Below are positions 17,221 through 27,859 of a stretch of DNA of 64,000 nt, piece by piece. This DNA is from a virus: the IMG/VR virus record IMGVR_UViG_3300022074_000030, positions 1 to 64,000 of that record; one strand, 5' to 3'. The position numbers were made by a program, and so were the translations under genes. The notes under the pieces are model-generated. The model did not search any database and was not told where the DNA came from. It saw only the letters and a program-made list of their open reading frames with translations. Position 1 is the first letter of the stretch. The number at the start of each line of letters is the position of its first letter.

Positions 17221-18793
17221 TTAATGCAATTACTCTTAAATTTCTTATTATTGGTGTATATGCTTGATCAGTACTTCTTAAAACAATTTTTGTTTGATAC
17301 TTTTTAAAAGGAGTTAAGTCACCACCTAATCCACCATGTAAATAAGTATACTGTCTAAATGTGAGTGGATTGTCGTCACTTGGTACTGTAGTTTCTTGTG
17401 TAAGTAAAGTAAAAGTTTGTTCTCTAATATTTTCATCCGCATCACATGTTCTCACAAATACTTGAAAATCTGTAGTAGAAGGTCTATTTGCATCTATTAA
17501 TATTTTAACCCCAACTGCTTCTTCTTCGAGAATAATTGGTCTAGATAAATGTTTTGAAGCAGCACTTCCTCCTACAACTGAAGTTTCATCAACAAAGTTT
17601 AATGGTACATTGAACCCATCAGTTATACTAGATGCTTGCTTGTCAATTACATTTGATATGAGTCCAACTGAAGATCTTTGTAAATCAAGCATTGGTCCGT
17701 AATTCGAATCTTGAAATAAATCTACTTCCATTTCGAGTGATTTTACTCCCGCACCAAGTTCAGAATTTTCTGCGCTGTCGTGCGCAACTAAATTCAATCT
17801 CGGAAATGAAGTATTTTGCAATAATCTTATTGTTTTAAAATCAGTGTCTTTTTGAAAAGCAGTTCCAACTCCACCATACGACTTAGATGAAGTGGTTTTT
17901 ACAGAAAGATTAATATCAGCACCCGGCGGTACTAACGTTTGTATATTTGGAAATAATGTACTGTAAGATATGTTTTTAGTAGATTGTACGGCAGAACCTC
18001 CTGCAATAGCATCTGAATCTGCAGCAGAATCAGCAGTGAATGTATAACCCGTAAAATCCATTGCAGTAATATTATATCTCTTATTTAATGTTGATGCAAA
18101 TATTCCACCAACACCAGCTGAATCTACTCCAGATAAAACAACTGGTTGACCAACTTGCATACCGTGATGAGGATGGAATACTTTCACATTAGTTGATCCA
18201 GCTGTTGTTGTTATCGGGTTATTCTGTAACAATTGTTTTGGAACAGACGCATTCTTAAGTATTACCTTTGATGTTCTTGTTTTAAACTTAGCTCTATGAA
18301 TTCTGAATGTTAAGTCTTGATTTTGTGCTGCAGTAAAAGTTTTTGAATTTTGAGAATAAAACAAACTACCTAAAGTAGGTTGTTTATTAACTCTTTTTTC
18401 AGTAGAACCTACAACAAATTCATTTATTTCTGCAACATAAACTTCATAGTCTTTTGAATCTGCAGTTATTACTAATGCATAATCTCTTTGACCACCTAAA
18501 TAAAGGGGTTCATCTAGTTCAAATGCGGTTGCTGTTGTTGCATCTGCTGAAATACTGGCACCTCCAGCAAACGTACTTCCGGGTAAAGATTTAACGCTGC
18601 CGGGAATAACTTCACTTGAAGAAGGAAACCCATTATTCATAGGTCTTATTTCTATTTGGATAGGTGCATTTTCATCAGCTGCTTTTAAATATAAATCTAC
18701 TTTCGTGATATAGATACCACTAGGTTCTGCAACATAAAATGATTGAGCTAGTGGCTGTTTACCTACTTTATATCCTGTTTTACTTACTGCCAT
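17213..18793 (-). CDS. Virion structural protein, baseplate-fibre region
   Basis: The 526-residue protein starts MAVSKTGYKVGKQPLAQSFY. The VAEPSGIYITKVDLYLKAAD block and later IEIRPMNNGFPSSSEVIPGS match a structural protein that in marine T4-like phages sits next to the DUF4815-type protein. All-beta, no enzyme motif. It is probably part of the baseplate periphery or a fibre connector. The exact T4 counterpart is not clear; gp9- or gp10-like roles are possible. Confidence 0.75.
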   Translation of the reverse strand: MAVSKTGYKVGKQPLAQSFYVAEPSGIYITKVDLYLKAADENAPIQIEIRPMNNGFPSSSEVIPGSVKSLPGSTFAGGASISADATTATAFELDEPLYLGGQRDYALVITADSKDYEVYVAEINEFVVGSTEKRVNKQPTLGSLFYSQNSKTFTAAQNQDLTFRIHRAKFKTRTSKVILKNASVPKQLLQNNPITTTAGSTNVKVFHPHHGMQVGQPVVLSGVDSAGVGGIFASTLNKRYNITAMDFTGYTFTADSAADSDAIAGGSAVQSTKNISYSTLFPNIQTLVPPGADINLSVKTTSSKSYGGVGTAFQKDTDFKTIRLLQNTSFPRLNLVAHDSAENSELGAGVKSLEMEVDLFQDSNYGPMLDLQRSSVGLISNVIDKQASSITDGFNVPLNFVDETSVVGGSAASKHLSRPIILEEEAVGVKILIDANRPSTTDFQVFVRTCDADENIREQTFTLLTQETTVPSDDNPLTFRQYTYLHGGLGGDLTPFKKYQTKIVLRSTDQAYTPIIRNLRVIALSV

Positions 18794-18815
18794 CTAATAT
18801 CTCCTAAAATAATCA

Positions 18816-21800
18816 TTATGTCCATCCTCCGCCACCAAATCCACTATTATTGCTCTGACTGGTTTCTGTATCTTGACAAGGATCATCACCCTGTTCAACA
18901 GTAGATGAGGCATTTAATCCACGGCTTCCATAAACACTTGAAGCATTACCATAAACACTACCTAAATTTCCGTAAGTCCCTGAAGAAGCAGTAGCGGGGT
19001 TGTATGTTCCAGCTTGCATAAGATCCATTGGCCCAGACCACACTCCATCTAAAGTATAATTGCTTAAATTTACATTAGCAAGATCTTTATTTGATACCCA
19101 TGTATTACCACCATCGAATGATCTATAACCTCGATTATCCGGATTAGTTACATAATCATAATCGTCACCGCCACCATTGCCTCCTGAGTAATAATAAGGT
19201 CTATATATTATTCTTGTTGATATATATTCCGCTTGTTTTGTATCAATAAATCCAGAGGATGTATATGGTGCTGATGATATTGCTGCAGCATTGACTTCTT
19301 TGTCTACACTTATATCAAGTATTTTAAATTGTCGTGTACCAGTTCTTATTTTAGTTGTTTCATTATTTGGTACAATAAACGATCCTGATATAAATCCATT
19401 TGGATCGGTGACTAATGTTGATGCGCCATCTGGGTGTGTAGTAATATTTTTTAATGTATTTCCGAAATCTGAATCGGTGTCAGAATAAAATTGAAAAGAA
19501 CCTTCACCACCGGCTCCATTCGTTAAATCACTTATATTATTTCCATCTAAGAATGTGAAAACTCTTGTATTAGGTCTTAATCCTGATGCTTTGAAATAAA
19601 CTTTTCGTGCTCTCATAAAATGAGATAATACTGATTCAATAACTCTGTCTTCTACTAAATTTAATATAGATTCATTTGTAACAACTCTTTCAACAGCCTG
19701 ATCTGTAGTAGTACCGGCCCAATCATAGACATGATTATTGAATAAGTAAGAAGGTCTTCTTGAAATTGTTGACCCGCCAGGAACTATTTTATCTGGTAGT
19801 CTTTCAACATCTCTCCACTCGTCAGAAGCTGGTGATAATGTTATAGTTCCAGCAAATATTGAAACTGCGAATGGATTTATTTTTATTCCTTTACTAGCAG
19901 TTGTTTGATTTATATAAACTGCTTCATCATGAGTTGGATATATGTTATCACCTTTTTTAATTGTATTTGTAGAACTTGCTGAATCATAAACCATTCTTAA
20001 TTGATCTTCATTAAAAAACGCTCTCAGTTGTTGTTTTTGTAGATCAATAGATGCTCTGTATTCATTAGAAGGAGTGATTTGAGAAAAGCTATGGTTTTTA
20101 AAGTTGTCAACTAAAAACCCACTTTTTGTTCTATTATTACCAGATGAGTCAAGGACTTCAAGATTTTTTGTATCAAGTTCTAATAAATTCAATGTAGTAA
20201 ATTCTTCGAGCCTATCGACACGTTTTTCAATTCGTCCTATATCTTTCATAGTAAATCTTCTATAGTTGAATCGACTTACTGAAACATCAGAGTCATTTAA
20301 CGTTGCGGGATTCATTCCAATATCAAATAAAGGAAGAGTGCCTTCAAGCTTATCTGGAAATAATGGGTTAAATGATGGTGCACCATCTACTAAAGAAAAG
20401 TTAGAATTACGATCTATTGATAATTTACTAGCAAGGCCTAAATTATATGTAGCATCTGTTGTTATAGTTGTGCCAACTTTAGGTAGTTCCAACATAGTTG
20501 AACCGCTTGTATTAAAATTACCGGCTGAATCTGCAACTGATCTAAAATCTATGAAATCTCTTAAATTTACAACTTCTCCGGCAGGAGTTTTGAAATCAGG
20601 TATTTTATTATAATCAACTTGACCGCTGTAAGAGTTTACAGAAAAATAGTCTCCAGATGTACTTGGTTCAAAAAATTTATACTTAACAAAAATATCACCT
20701 GCTGGAGCAGATTGACCACCAGCCAATATTAGTCTCCCTGGTTCATACCTTGATGGTCTTTGACCGTTATCTAAAATAAATCTACTTGAATAATTAGTAC
20801 TACTATCACCAGCTTTCACTATTTCATCAACTTCAAATATATCTGCACGTTTTAAATTAATGAATTTAAAACCAGCACCATCTGATTCAACAGTGTTAGT
20901 TAAATTAAAAGTAGTTAAAGTTTTTGTTTTTGGAGATGTTTGAGTTTTACTTATAAAAGATGCAAATTCTATATTTGATGAACTCGCAATTGTTGCAACA
21001 GGACCACTTGTTCCAAAATCTACAGTTCCGCCTGTTCCACCGCCTGTTAAATTGATAGTAGGTGATGTTATAGCCACATCACTATCTGCTTTTGCGAAAA
21101 CAAAATCATCTGTTTGTGTATAAATTTCACCAGCTGTAGTTAGTCCTGTTAAAGTTATTACACCAGAACTATTAGCTGAAAGATTAGTAAATTTTCTTTG
21201 AGCCGTATATGTTAAATCTGTAAGTGACTTCGCTCTTGGTTTAGGTAATGGAAATAAGCTGAAGTCATTAGCAGCTTCTTTCAATATTGCCTTTGAATTT
21301 TCAAGTTTAACATCAAAATAATTACTTGTTGATGTACCTATGCTTTTTACATTACGAAAAGCATTTCCTGAATTTAATTTAATGTCTGTAAGATGCATCT
21401 TTAAGTCAGTACCACTCTTCGTAATAGCTTTAATTCTCGCAGTTCCAAGTGTACTACCACCGTGTTCTACAGCTGATCTTAAATTCATTTCTTCCATTTC
21501 ATTAAAGTTTGGAATACCGTTCGTAGTTGTAGAACCACCTACACTTACGTCTACTAAGACGTGATGACCTAATGTTGTACCTACGGGTTCATTGTTGATT
21601 ACTGCCGTTTGTGAGGGTTTGAGTATTCTTAATGTGGTAGGATATCCTCTGGTTGCTCTGTAACCATCGACTACAACCGTACCATCACTTATTTTCAATA
21701 ATAAATGTGTATTTTCTGAATCTAATTCAAATCTTGCGTTAAAAGGTTTTACAATGTAGTCACCAGAATTTTCTCTTATACGTGTAGCGATTAAATCATT

Positions 21801-22673
21801 TGGTATATTATATGCATTATCAGCTTCAAGTGCTTCAAATATAGCGCCATTAAATATAGTTGCAACATGAATAAAATTTTCGCTGGCTGATAAATCAGTG
21901 CGTTCTGCAATACTTAAAGTGATACGATATCTATCTGCGCCAGGTGCACTTACATTAGGAACCGCACCTTGATTATCATACAATGCATTATTATCACTTG
22001 CATTGACAACTTCTTCAACAACTTTAAAACCAATATCCGTACTTGGTGTATCACTATACTTTGATATTATTTTACTTTGATCTTGAGTAAATACAAAATT
22101 ACCACGTGCATAATATATACCACTACGTAGTGTAGCCTGTGTTCCTGTTCCCGTGGAAGGATCTGCTAATGTAGAAAGTTTTACTTTTAAATCTGTTCCG
22201 TCTGAAACATCCATAATTTCATTAGACGCCATTCTCTGTGTTACAACATCACCACTACTTTGTGCAGAACTGGTGTTTGTATATTTTACATAAAGTGTAG
22301 CAGGGTCACTGCCAGCTGCAGCAACTGCTTCTAATATCGTTGCAACAATACTTGAGGTTTGACCAGTAACAGTTTTGCCAACAAGTGAAGTAACATCTGT
22401 AGGCATGACGTGTGAAGGATCCGTTTCATCTAATTTAATAAATTCATACTGCGGATTGATGTTGCATCCACCGGGTTTTACAACTACACCTTCTTTAAAA
22501 ACATTATTACCGAATCTTTCAATTTGTTTTTGTAATATTGTTTGTAGTTGTGTTAATTCTCTTGCTTGTAATCCTACACCCGAATTAAATAATATTCTAT
22601 GATAGTTATCACTATCACGAAAATCATCTTTATACGTACTTGATAAGGTGGTTTCTGTAAACGTTGTCGCCAT
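18816..22673 (-). CDS. DUF4815-type large virion structural protein
   Basis: In this 1285-residue protein the N-terminus (DDFRDSDNYHRILFNSGVGL, QARELTQLQTILQKQIERFG) is the signature of DUF4815 proteins of marine myoviruses. Beta-rich middle, and a C-terminal Gly/Ser/Asn-rich tail with SQSNNSGFGGGG. Position beside gp8 and gp6 suggests a baseplate wedge or fibre-carrying protein, perhaps the functional replacement of T4 gp7 or gp10 (inference). It follows the gp8 gene by 12 bases. Confidence 0.8.
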   Translation of the reverse strand: MATTFTETTLSSTYKDDFRDSDNYHRILFNSGVGLQARELTQLQTILQKQIERFGNNVFKEGVVVKPGGCNINPQYEFIKLDETDPSHVMPTDVTSLVGKTVTGQTSSIVATILEAVAAAGSDPATLYVKYTNTSSAQSSGDVVTQRMASNEIMDVSDGTDLKVKLSTLADPSTGTGTQATLRSGIYYARGNFVFTQDQSKIISKYSDTPSTDIGFKVVEEVVNASDNNALYDNQGAVPNVSAPGADRYRITLSIAERTDLSASENFIHVATIFNGAIFEALEADNAYNIPNDLIATRIRENSGDYIVKPFNARFELDSENTHLLLKISDGTVVVDGYRATRGYPTTLRILKPSQTAVINNEPVGTTLGHHVLVDVSVGGSTTTNGIPNFNEMEEMNLRSAVEHGGSTLGTARIKAITKSGTDLKMHLTDIKLNSGNAFRNVKSIGTSTSNYFDVKLENSKAILKEAANDFSLFPLPKPRAKSLTDLTYTAQRKFTNLSANSSGVITLTGLTTAGEIYTQTDDFVFAKADSDVAITSPTINLTGGGTGGTVDFGTSGPVATIASSSNIEFASFISKTQTSPKTKTLTTFNLTNTVESDGAGFKFINLKRADIFEVDEIVKAGDSSTNYSSRFILDNGQRPSRYEPGRLILAGGQSAPAGDIFVKYKFFEPSTSGDYFSVNSYSGQVDYNKIPDFKTPAGEVVNLRDFIDFRSVADSAGNFNTSGSTMLELPKVGTTITTDATYNLGLASKLSIDRNSNFSLVDGAPSFNPLFPDKLEGTLPLFDIGMNPATLNDSDVSVSRFNYRRFTMKDIGRIEKRVDRLEEFTTLNLLELDTKNLEVLDSSGNNRTKSGFLVDNFKNHSFSQITPSNEYRASIDLQKQQLRAFFNEDQLRMVYDSASSTNTIKKGDNIYPTHDEAVYINQTTASKGIKINPFAVSIFAGTITLSPASDEWRDVERLPDKIVPGGSTISRRPSYLFNNHVYDWAGTTTDQAVERVVTNESILNLVEDRVIESVLSHFMRARKVYFKASGLRPNTRVFTFLDGNNISDLTNGAGGEGSFQFYSDTDSDFGNTLKNITTHPDGASTLVTDPNGFISGSFIVPNNETTKIRTGTRQFKILDISVDKEVNAAAISSAPYTSSGFIDTKQAEYISTRIIYRPYYYSGGNGGGDDYDYVTNPDNRGYRSFDGGNTWVSNKDLANVNLSNYTLDGVWSGPMDLMQAGTYNPATASSGTYGNLGSVYGNASSVYGSRGLNASSTVEQGDDPCQDTETSQSNNSGFGGGGWT

Positions 22674-22685
22674 ATTATTATCCTA

Positions 22686-24047
22686 CTAAAGTGTAACTAC
22701 TACTTTGATGTCTTCTGTTTGTGATGCATCTCTTATAACTGGTGCTCTATTTTCTATATATAAAATATCTCCAGAAGTATTTATGAGATCTTCAACGGCC
22801 GGAGCCGCATTAATTGTTCCTGTATTACCTTGTTCATCTGTTAATGTATCACCTATACCAAAAGGTGTATAACCTGTACTATCTGTTTGATGAAAGTAAA
22901 CATCGCTATCCGAAACTTGGTTTACATATGCTTTTGCTGGTGGTACAGTGTTATTAAAAATTAACTCGTCAACTGCTAGATTTCCTGCAAATGTTAAGTC
23001 AGTTTTTAAGAATCTTAAAGCTTTACCTGTAGTTGCTGTTAATGTACCAGCAGCTGAATCCTTTGGATTTTTTATTAACATAACTTGTCTAAAATCTACA
23101 TTAGTTCCTGCTAAAAAGTCTCCACCTTCTATTCCAGATGGTTTAGCATTAAACATTAATGATGTTGCCTTTAATTCATCTCTTGGATCAGCACCTATAC
23201 CATTTGGTGGACCTAGTACTGCACGTGCCACTGCACCACTTCCTCCGCCACCTGTTATCGTTACAGATGCATTTGTAAAGTTTTTACCTGATCCTGAACT
23301 TTCATTTAGCATTTCGATCTTAACAACAGATCCTCCAGACACTGTTGCTGTGGCCTGTGCACTATCACCTATAGCTCTTGAATTTCCTGTTAATGTTATT
23401 GAAGGTGCACTTGTGTAACCGGAGCCTCCGTTAGTAACTGCTACGTTTAATATCCTACCAGCTACAGCTGAATCTTGAACTGTTGCTTGTTGAACTTCAA
23501 TGGCAGTTAAACCAGTACCACCTGCCGAATCTAATATTTTTTCTACTGGCACAAAGTTAGCTGACAAGAATGCACTTGCATTTGAAGCACTTAATGCATA
23601 TAAAAATTTCCACGTGTATCCATCAGATGTTTTAAATGCATTTTGAGAAGTTCCTGTTGGTTTTACGGTTGATACGTTTGCAGCTCCATTAGCATTTTTA
23701 CTTTGTTGTAAACATATATAAACTTGGTTATCTTCAGTTAAAACATAATAACTGTTTGTAGGTATTGCTGCTACATTATCATCAAATGCATCATACACAG
23801 AACCTGAAGACCAATTTCTTCTTGGTATAACAAATGATGCTCCTGCAACTGCCTTTACTGATTGCAAAGCATTTTGTGCTTCTCTGATAGTTCTCGGTGT
23901 GTCGGTTGGAGTCGGAACAGTTTCAGTAGAATTCCACTGATCATTTTTTCCAATTCCAATGTAATACCTACCAGTAAGGTTTTTCACTTCATCAAATATA
24001 TTTTGCATGAATTGTTTTTTAAATGGGTCTGTAATTATTGCTGACAT
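22686..24047 (-). CDS. gp8: Baseplate wedge protein, gp8-like
   Basis: The 453-residue protein has the N-terminal block FKKQFMQNIFDEVKNLTGRY, then YIGIGKNDQWN and TPTDTPRTIREAQNAL. This is typical of gp8-like baseplate wedge subunits of marine T4-like phages; T4 gp8 itself is shorter. C-terminal parts contain Gly-rich VTNGGSGYTSAPSITLTG repeats. It lies between the DUF4815-type gene and a fibre-like gene. The wedge assignment rests on recalled family pattern and context. Confidence 0.75.
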   Translation of the reverse strand: MSAIITDPFKKQFMQNIFDEVKNLTGRYYIGIGKNDQWNSTETVPTPTDTPRTIREAQNALQSVKAVAGASFVIPRRNWSSGSVYDAFDDNVAAIPTNSYYVLTEDNQVYICLQQSKNANGAANVSTVKPTGTSQNAFKTSDGYTWKFLYALSASNASAFLSANFVPVEKILDSAGGTGLTAIEVQQATVQDSAVAGRILNVAVTNGGSGYTSAPSITLTGNSRAIGDSAQATATVSGGSVVKIEMLNESSGSGKNFTNASVTITGGGGSGAVARAVLGPPNGIGADPRDELKATSLMFNAKPSGIEGGDFLAGTNVDFRQVMLIKNPKDSAAGTLTATTGKALRFLKTDLTFAGNLAVDELIFNNTVPPAKAYVNQVSDSDVYFHQTDSTGYTPFGIGDTLTDEQGNTGTINAAPAVEDLINTSGDILYIENRAPVIRDASQTEDIKVVVTL

Positions 24048-24057
24048 ATTCTATTCC

Positions 24058-24990
24058 TTATGATACCGTTACTTCACCTTGGTTTCCTACTAAAAACCAG
24101 TTTGATCCGTCCCATATACAAGTACAACCATCGTTCTGTGCTAGAACAAATTTAGTACCTTGTGCAAAGTTAGTTGGTGTAACGTGCATTGCACCTGCAC
24201 CTTTGTTTGTAAAAATTTTATATTCACCTACAGTTGTTCCGTCCGCTAATGATACATCTAGTTGAGAACCTTTGTTACCTATTATTAAAGTTGCTGCCGT
24301 ACTTGCTGCACCATTTGCAGTTATAGTTGAAGAACTAAAAGCTGCTTTATTAAGTTCAACAGAACCTGTGCCTTTTGGTGTCATAATAATGTTTAAATCA
24401 GTTCCACCACCTGTAGCAGAAAGTGTAGGTCCAGTTGTTGATGCACCGTTTGCAATTGTTAATTCGTTAACCGCACTACCTGTAGTTGTAAATTTTATGA
24501 ATTCGTTTCCAGCTGCATCATTAAGCGATGTACCAATCTTAGGAGTATTTATGGTTGGTGATGTTAATGTTTTATTAGTTAATGTATCGGTTGTAGCTCT
24601 TCCTACAAGTGTATCCGTTGATGTAGGTAAAGTTAAAGTACCAGTGTTTTTAATTGATGCTATAGTTGGTACTGTTAATGTTTTATTAGTTAATGTTTGA
24701 ATTGTATTATTAAGAGTAACTGTACCAGTTGAATCTGGTAATGTTATAACATTATCTTGTGTTGCATTTGTAGATTTTAATCTTGTTTCAAAATCATTAG
24801 CCGAAGAACCTTCAAATACTACTGCATCATTTTCTAAAGTAATTTGTGATGATAGATTACTACTATCTCCTCCACCGAGTAATGCATATACTTCAGCAAA
24901 GTTTGCATTTATCTTGGTGCCAGCAGTTCGTAATGTATCTCCATTACCATCATTTGCTGAGCTACCTATGCCTATATTTTGTCTAGTCAT
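24058..24990 (-). CDS. Virion structural protein with repeated TLTNKT motifs
   Basis: The 310-residue protein starts MTRQNIGIGSSANDGNGDTL and RTAGTKINANFAEVYALLG. This N-terminal attachment domain is widespread in marine phage fibre or baseplate proteins. It is followed by repeats of TLTNKTL (about residues 100-155) and a C-terminal cap with NDGCTCIWDGSNWFLVGNQG. Trimeric fibre architecture is likely. It is the first gene after the late promoter at 25014-25021. Confidence 0.75.
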   Translation of the reverse strand: MTRQNIGIGSSANDGNGDTLRTAGTKINANFAEVYALLGGGDSSNLSSQITLENDAVVFEGSSANDFETRLKSTNATQDNVITLPDSTGTVTLNNTIQTLTNKTLTVPTIASIKNTGTLTLPTSTDTLVGRATTDTLTNKTLTSPTINTPKIGTSLNDAAGNEFIKFTTTGSAVNELTIANGASTTGPTLSATGGGTDLNIIMTPKGTGSVELNKAAFSSSTITANGAASTAATLIIGNKGSQLDVSLADGTTVGEYKIFTNKGAGAMHVTPTNFAQGTKFVLAQNDGCTCIWDGSNWFLVGNQGEVTVS

Positions 24991-25013
24991 TTAATCTTTC
25001 CTAATAATAGTTC

Positions 25014-25021
25014 TATTTATA
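25014..25021 (-). promoter_or_regulatory. T4-type late promoter TATAAATA
   Basis: An exact minus-strand TATAAATA in the gap between 24990 and 25035. It would drive the structural genes from 24990 downward. Confidence 0.75.
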
Positions 25022-25034
25022 CTAAAAACACTCG

Positions 25035-26003
25035 TTATGAATTAAAAGATGAATCAAATTGTTCATTGTCCATAGTCTCGAGAGCAAGTGAGAAGTCTGG
25101 TCTTGCTGTTCCTGCACTGTCACCTATATCACTATCATCAAATGTAAACGATTTAACAGTTAATATTTCATTAACACTACCATAGATAGTATTTAATTGA
25201 TTAGCAGGTATAGATTGATATTTATCAATTGTTTGACCAAGCTGTGATCTAAGACCTCCGCTATCAATTGATAATCCGCCTGATAAAAGTGTCATTTGAG
25301 TAAATGGTGCAATAGCACTCATAACTGCAGATGATATAACACCGGGGTTACCACTATCTGGAGATGCTAATGGTGCACTTAATGTTCCTACAGCTTCTAC
25401 ATCCGTTTGGACTGAACCTGCAATATAAAACCCTGCAGGATGCACAAACTTTTTATATAGTTCTATCCAAGTGGTTTGCGCTAATGGACTTTTAATTAAT
25501 ATAGAATAAATTTGGTATAATGCATTATTTCTAATAAATTTATTTGATTCAGCACCAATTCTGCTCAACGGTCCAGCAGAATCATGACCTACAGTGAATA
25601 TATCATTCTTAGGATATTCTACTTCTACATTTTGTTGATAGAAAGCTCTAAAAAATTCTTCAATAGAAAACCTGCTTCCTTTAGTTCTATGCAGTTCATG
25701 TATTCTTTGTGCATAGAAATTAGGATCAGTAAAGTTGTCTCCAGTATTACCTGCGGCTATTTCAGATATTAATGTGCTCAAAAGCTTTGAAGGTACTTCT
25801 TGAGTATCACGTGTTTGATATATTTGTCTTAGTTGATTATCAAAGGAACTAACATCATCTGAATCTAAGTAGTCATAATACTTTTCTAAAAAAGTGACGA
25901 GCTTTGGAAAATCTTGTGTAAAAAATTCAGGTAAAGCATCACGTACTTTTCTATGAAGAAAGTTACGTGGTCTACGATTTTGATGATATTTAATTTCAGC
26001 CAT
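25035..26003 (-). CDS. Baseplate-region structural protein
   Basis: This 322-residue protein starts MAEIKYHQNRRPRNFLHRKV. It has a helical N-terminal half with FPKLVTFLEKYYDYLD, YAQRIHELHRTKGSRFSIEE and FFRAFYQQNVEVEYPKND. This type of protein always sits next to gp6 in marine T4-like phages as far as recalled. It is translationally coupled to gp6 (one-base overlap), so a wedge component, possibly replacing part of T4 gp7, is inferred. Confidence 0.72.
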   Translation of the reverse strand: MAEIKYHQNRRPRNFLHRKVRDALPEFFTQDFPKLVTFLEKYYDYLDSDDVSSFDNQLRQIYQTRDTQEVPSKLLSTLISEIAAGNTGDNFTDPNFYAQRIHELHRTKGSRFSIEEFFRAFYQQNVEVEYPKNDIFTVGHDSAGPLSRIGAESNKFIRNNALYQIYSILIKSPLAQTTWIELYKKFVHPAGFYIAGSVQTDVEAVGTLSAPLASPDSGNPGVISSAVMSAIAPFTQMTLLSGGLSIDSGGLRSQLGQTIDKYQSIPANQLNTIYGSVNEILTVKSFTFDDSDIGDSAGTARPDFSLALETMDNEQFDSSFNS

Positions 26004-27859
26004 TAATAACTCGAACTCGTTGTTGCTGAGGTTGAACCTCCACCTAGAGAAACTTGAGTTTCTTGATAGTCAAGTACTGCAGATGCCTTTGAAGCTGTAG
26101 TATCAATATCTAAAACCGTAGCTCTCAATGGACGTATTGTACTTTGATTTGCAGGTGTAGCTGAAAGTTTAATTGCATCTCCTGAAAAACTTGTAGGATT
26201 AAATCCAACTAAATCAACTCTTCCAGCTGCAGTGTTGTAAGAACCTATATTATCAACTTCTACTCCTCCACCTGTATTTACTATCTGTAAAACGTTAGAG
26301 TTTAATCTATTTTCAATAGTACATTCTTTTGAATTAAAAGTAAATCTTGAAGATGTTATAATTTTAAATGTGTCATCTGATACGGCTAACGCTACAGGAA
26401 AAGTTATATTGTAATTTTTAGCTATGCCTAAAGACGGTATTAATCTTTGTTGAACCTTTATCGACATTTTTGTATTTAATATAGCTTCGTCTATTTCATC
26501 AATGATAGTTAATAAGTTTGATCTTCTAAAAACACTTCCAAATTTTTTCAAGTTATTTGAAAAGAATGTATTGATGCTTGTTTGTACTGTGTCTTGTGTA
26601 GCTCCTGATGTACTACTCGTTAAATCTGGATCAAAGTTAAATGTAGTAGATAATTCCAAAAATGTAGTTTGCGGATCTATAAACTCAGTATCGATACTGG
26701 CAACTGCAAAGTTATTTGTTAACTCACTTATAATTCGTGATTTGACATCTAACTGAGTTGCATCATCTACATCTGATTTAAATTTTAATGACACATACAC
26801 TCTGCCGTAAACAGGAGGATCGTTGTCCGCTCCACCCCAAGATGTAACATCATCGATGTATGATCCGTAGTTAGTTAAAATTTGTGCTGTATAATCTTCA
26901 GCCGTTACCATTCGTCTTTGAGATGTAAAATACAAAGGAGCATTTTGTCTGATTGATTCTATGCCTTCTCTAAATGATCCACCTGCTGCAGCCGATGTAG
27001 TAGTACTTACAATATTAACACCACTTACTTGCGCTGTTGTTGAAAAGATACTTGCACCGTTAGCATCAGGTCCTTTTGTAGATAAGTAATCTATTACAAT
27101 TTTATTACCTGCTTCTGGAGCTTTACCTGTGCTTATACCATCTCCGAATATTACTTCATAATATCCATTAGGTACTTCTTTAATTTGATAGTGTGTAGAA
27201 GCAGCAGTTATTCTAGTTGCTTCTTTAATGTTAGTGTAAGTATCAAAGGTAGAACCACCTGCATCATCAAATACTCTAACACGTATTGTAGTCGTATCCA
27301 TAGTTAAATCAGGTATGACATATATTTGCGAATCAGTTGTGTCACCTACAAAGAATGTTTTTGTTTTTTCTATTCCTTCATAAATTGGAATATCCGATAA
27401 GCCTTGAGATGTTTTAAATGTATATGTACCTGACGAATTAGGCACTGCAGTGTATGCTTCTCTCGTTTGAAAAGTATAACTAACACTATCTATTGAAGTT
27501 GTGAATTGTGTGTTTCTTGGTAAAGTAATCAAACTCGGTCTGTTAACATCTGCTATAGTGATGGTGATTGCAAGTTTAGCTAATGATGAGGCATAAGATC
27601 TTGGAACATAACCTAAAGCTTCTGCATGAGATATAATAGAACTTCTTAATTGTGCGGTATTTAAAAAACTTTCATTAAGTGCAAAGTTAGTTGTCAATCC
27701 ATTAAAGTGTGTATTGTAAGCTAATACATCTAGTATGTTACTTAAACCAGAAGCTTCAAAATCATAATCAGCAAATTCATTTTGTCTTTTAAAATAATCT
27801 TTAAGTCTTGTTTTGATGGTATCAAAATCGAGATCTGTTGATGTTATTGTTGTTGCCAT
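26003..27859 (-). CDS. gp6: Baseplate wedge protein gp6
   Basis: The 618-residue protein contains DTIKTRLKDYFKRQNEFADY and NILDVLAYNTHFNGLTTNFA near the start, then SHAEALGYVPRS. These are hallmarks of the gp6/phage Mu gp47 (baseplate J-like) wedge protein. The length is close to T4 gp6 (660). gp6 forms the ring that holds wedges together and triggers sheath contraction. It directly follows gp25, the usual pairing. Confidence 0.9.
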   Translation of the reverse strand: MATTITSTDLDFDTIKTRLKDYFKRQNEFADYDFEASGLSNILDVLAYNTHFNGLTTNFALNESFLNTAQLRSSIISHAEALGYVPRSYASSLAKLAITITIADVNRPSLITLPRNTQFTTSIDSVSYTFQTREAYTAVPNSSGTYTFKTSQGLSDIPIYEGIEKTKTFFVGDTTDSQIYVIPDLTMDTTTIRVRVFDDAGGSTFDTYTNIKEATRITAASTHYQIKEVPNGYYEVIFGDGISTGKAPEAGNKIVIDYLSTKGPDANGASIFSTTAQVSGVNIVSTTTSAAAGGSFREGIESIRQNAPLYFTSQRRMVTAEDYTAQILTNYGSYIDDVTSWGGADNDPPVYGRVYVSLKFKSDVDDATQLDVKSRIISELTNNFAVASIDTEFIDPQTTFLELSTTFNFDPDLTSSTSGATQDTVQTSINTFFSNNLKKFGSVFRRSNLLTIIDEIDEAILNTKMSIKVQQRLIPSLGIAKNYNITFPVALAVSDDTFKIITSSRFTFNSKECTIENRLNSNVLQIVNTGGGVEVDNIGSYNTAAGRVDLVGFNPTSFSGDAIKLSATPANQSTIRPLRATVLDIDTTASKASAVLDYQETQVSLGGGSTSATTSSSY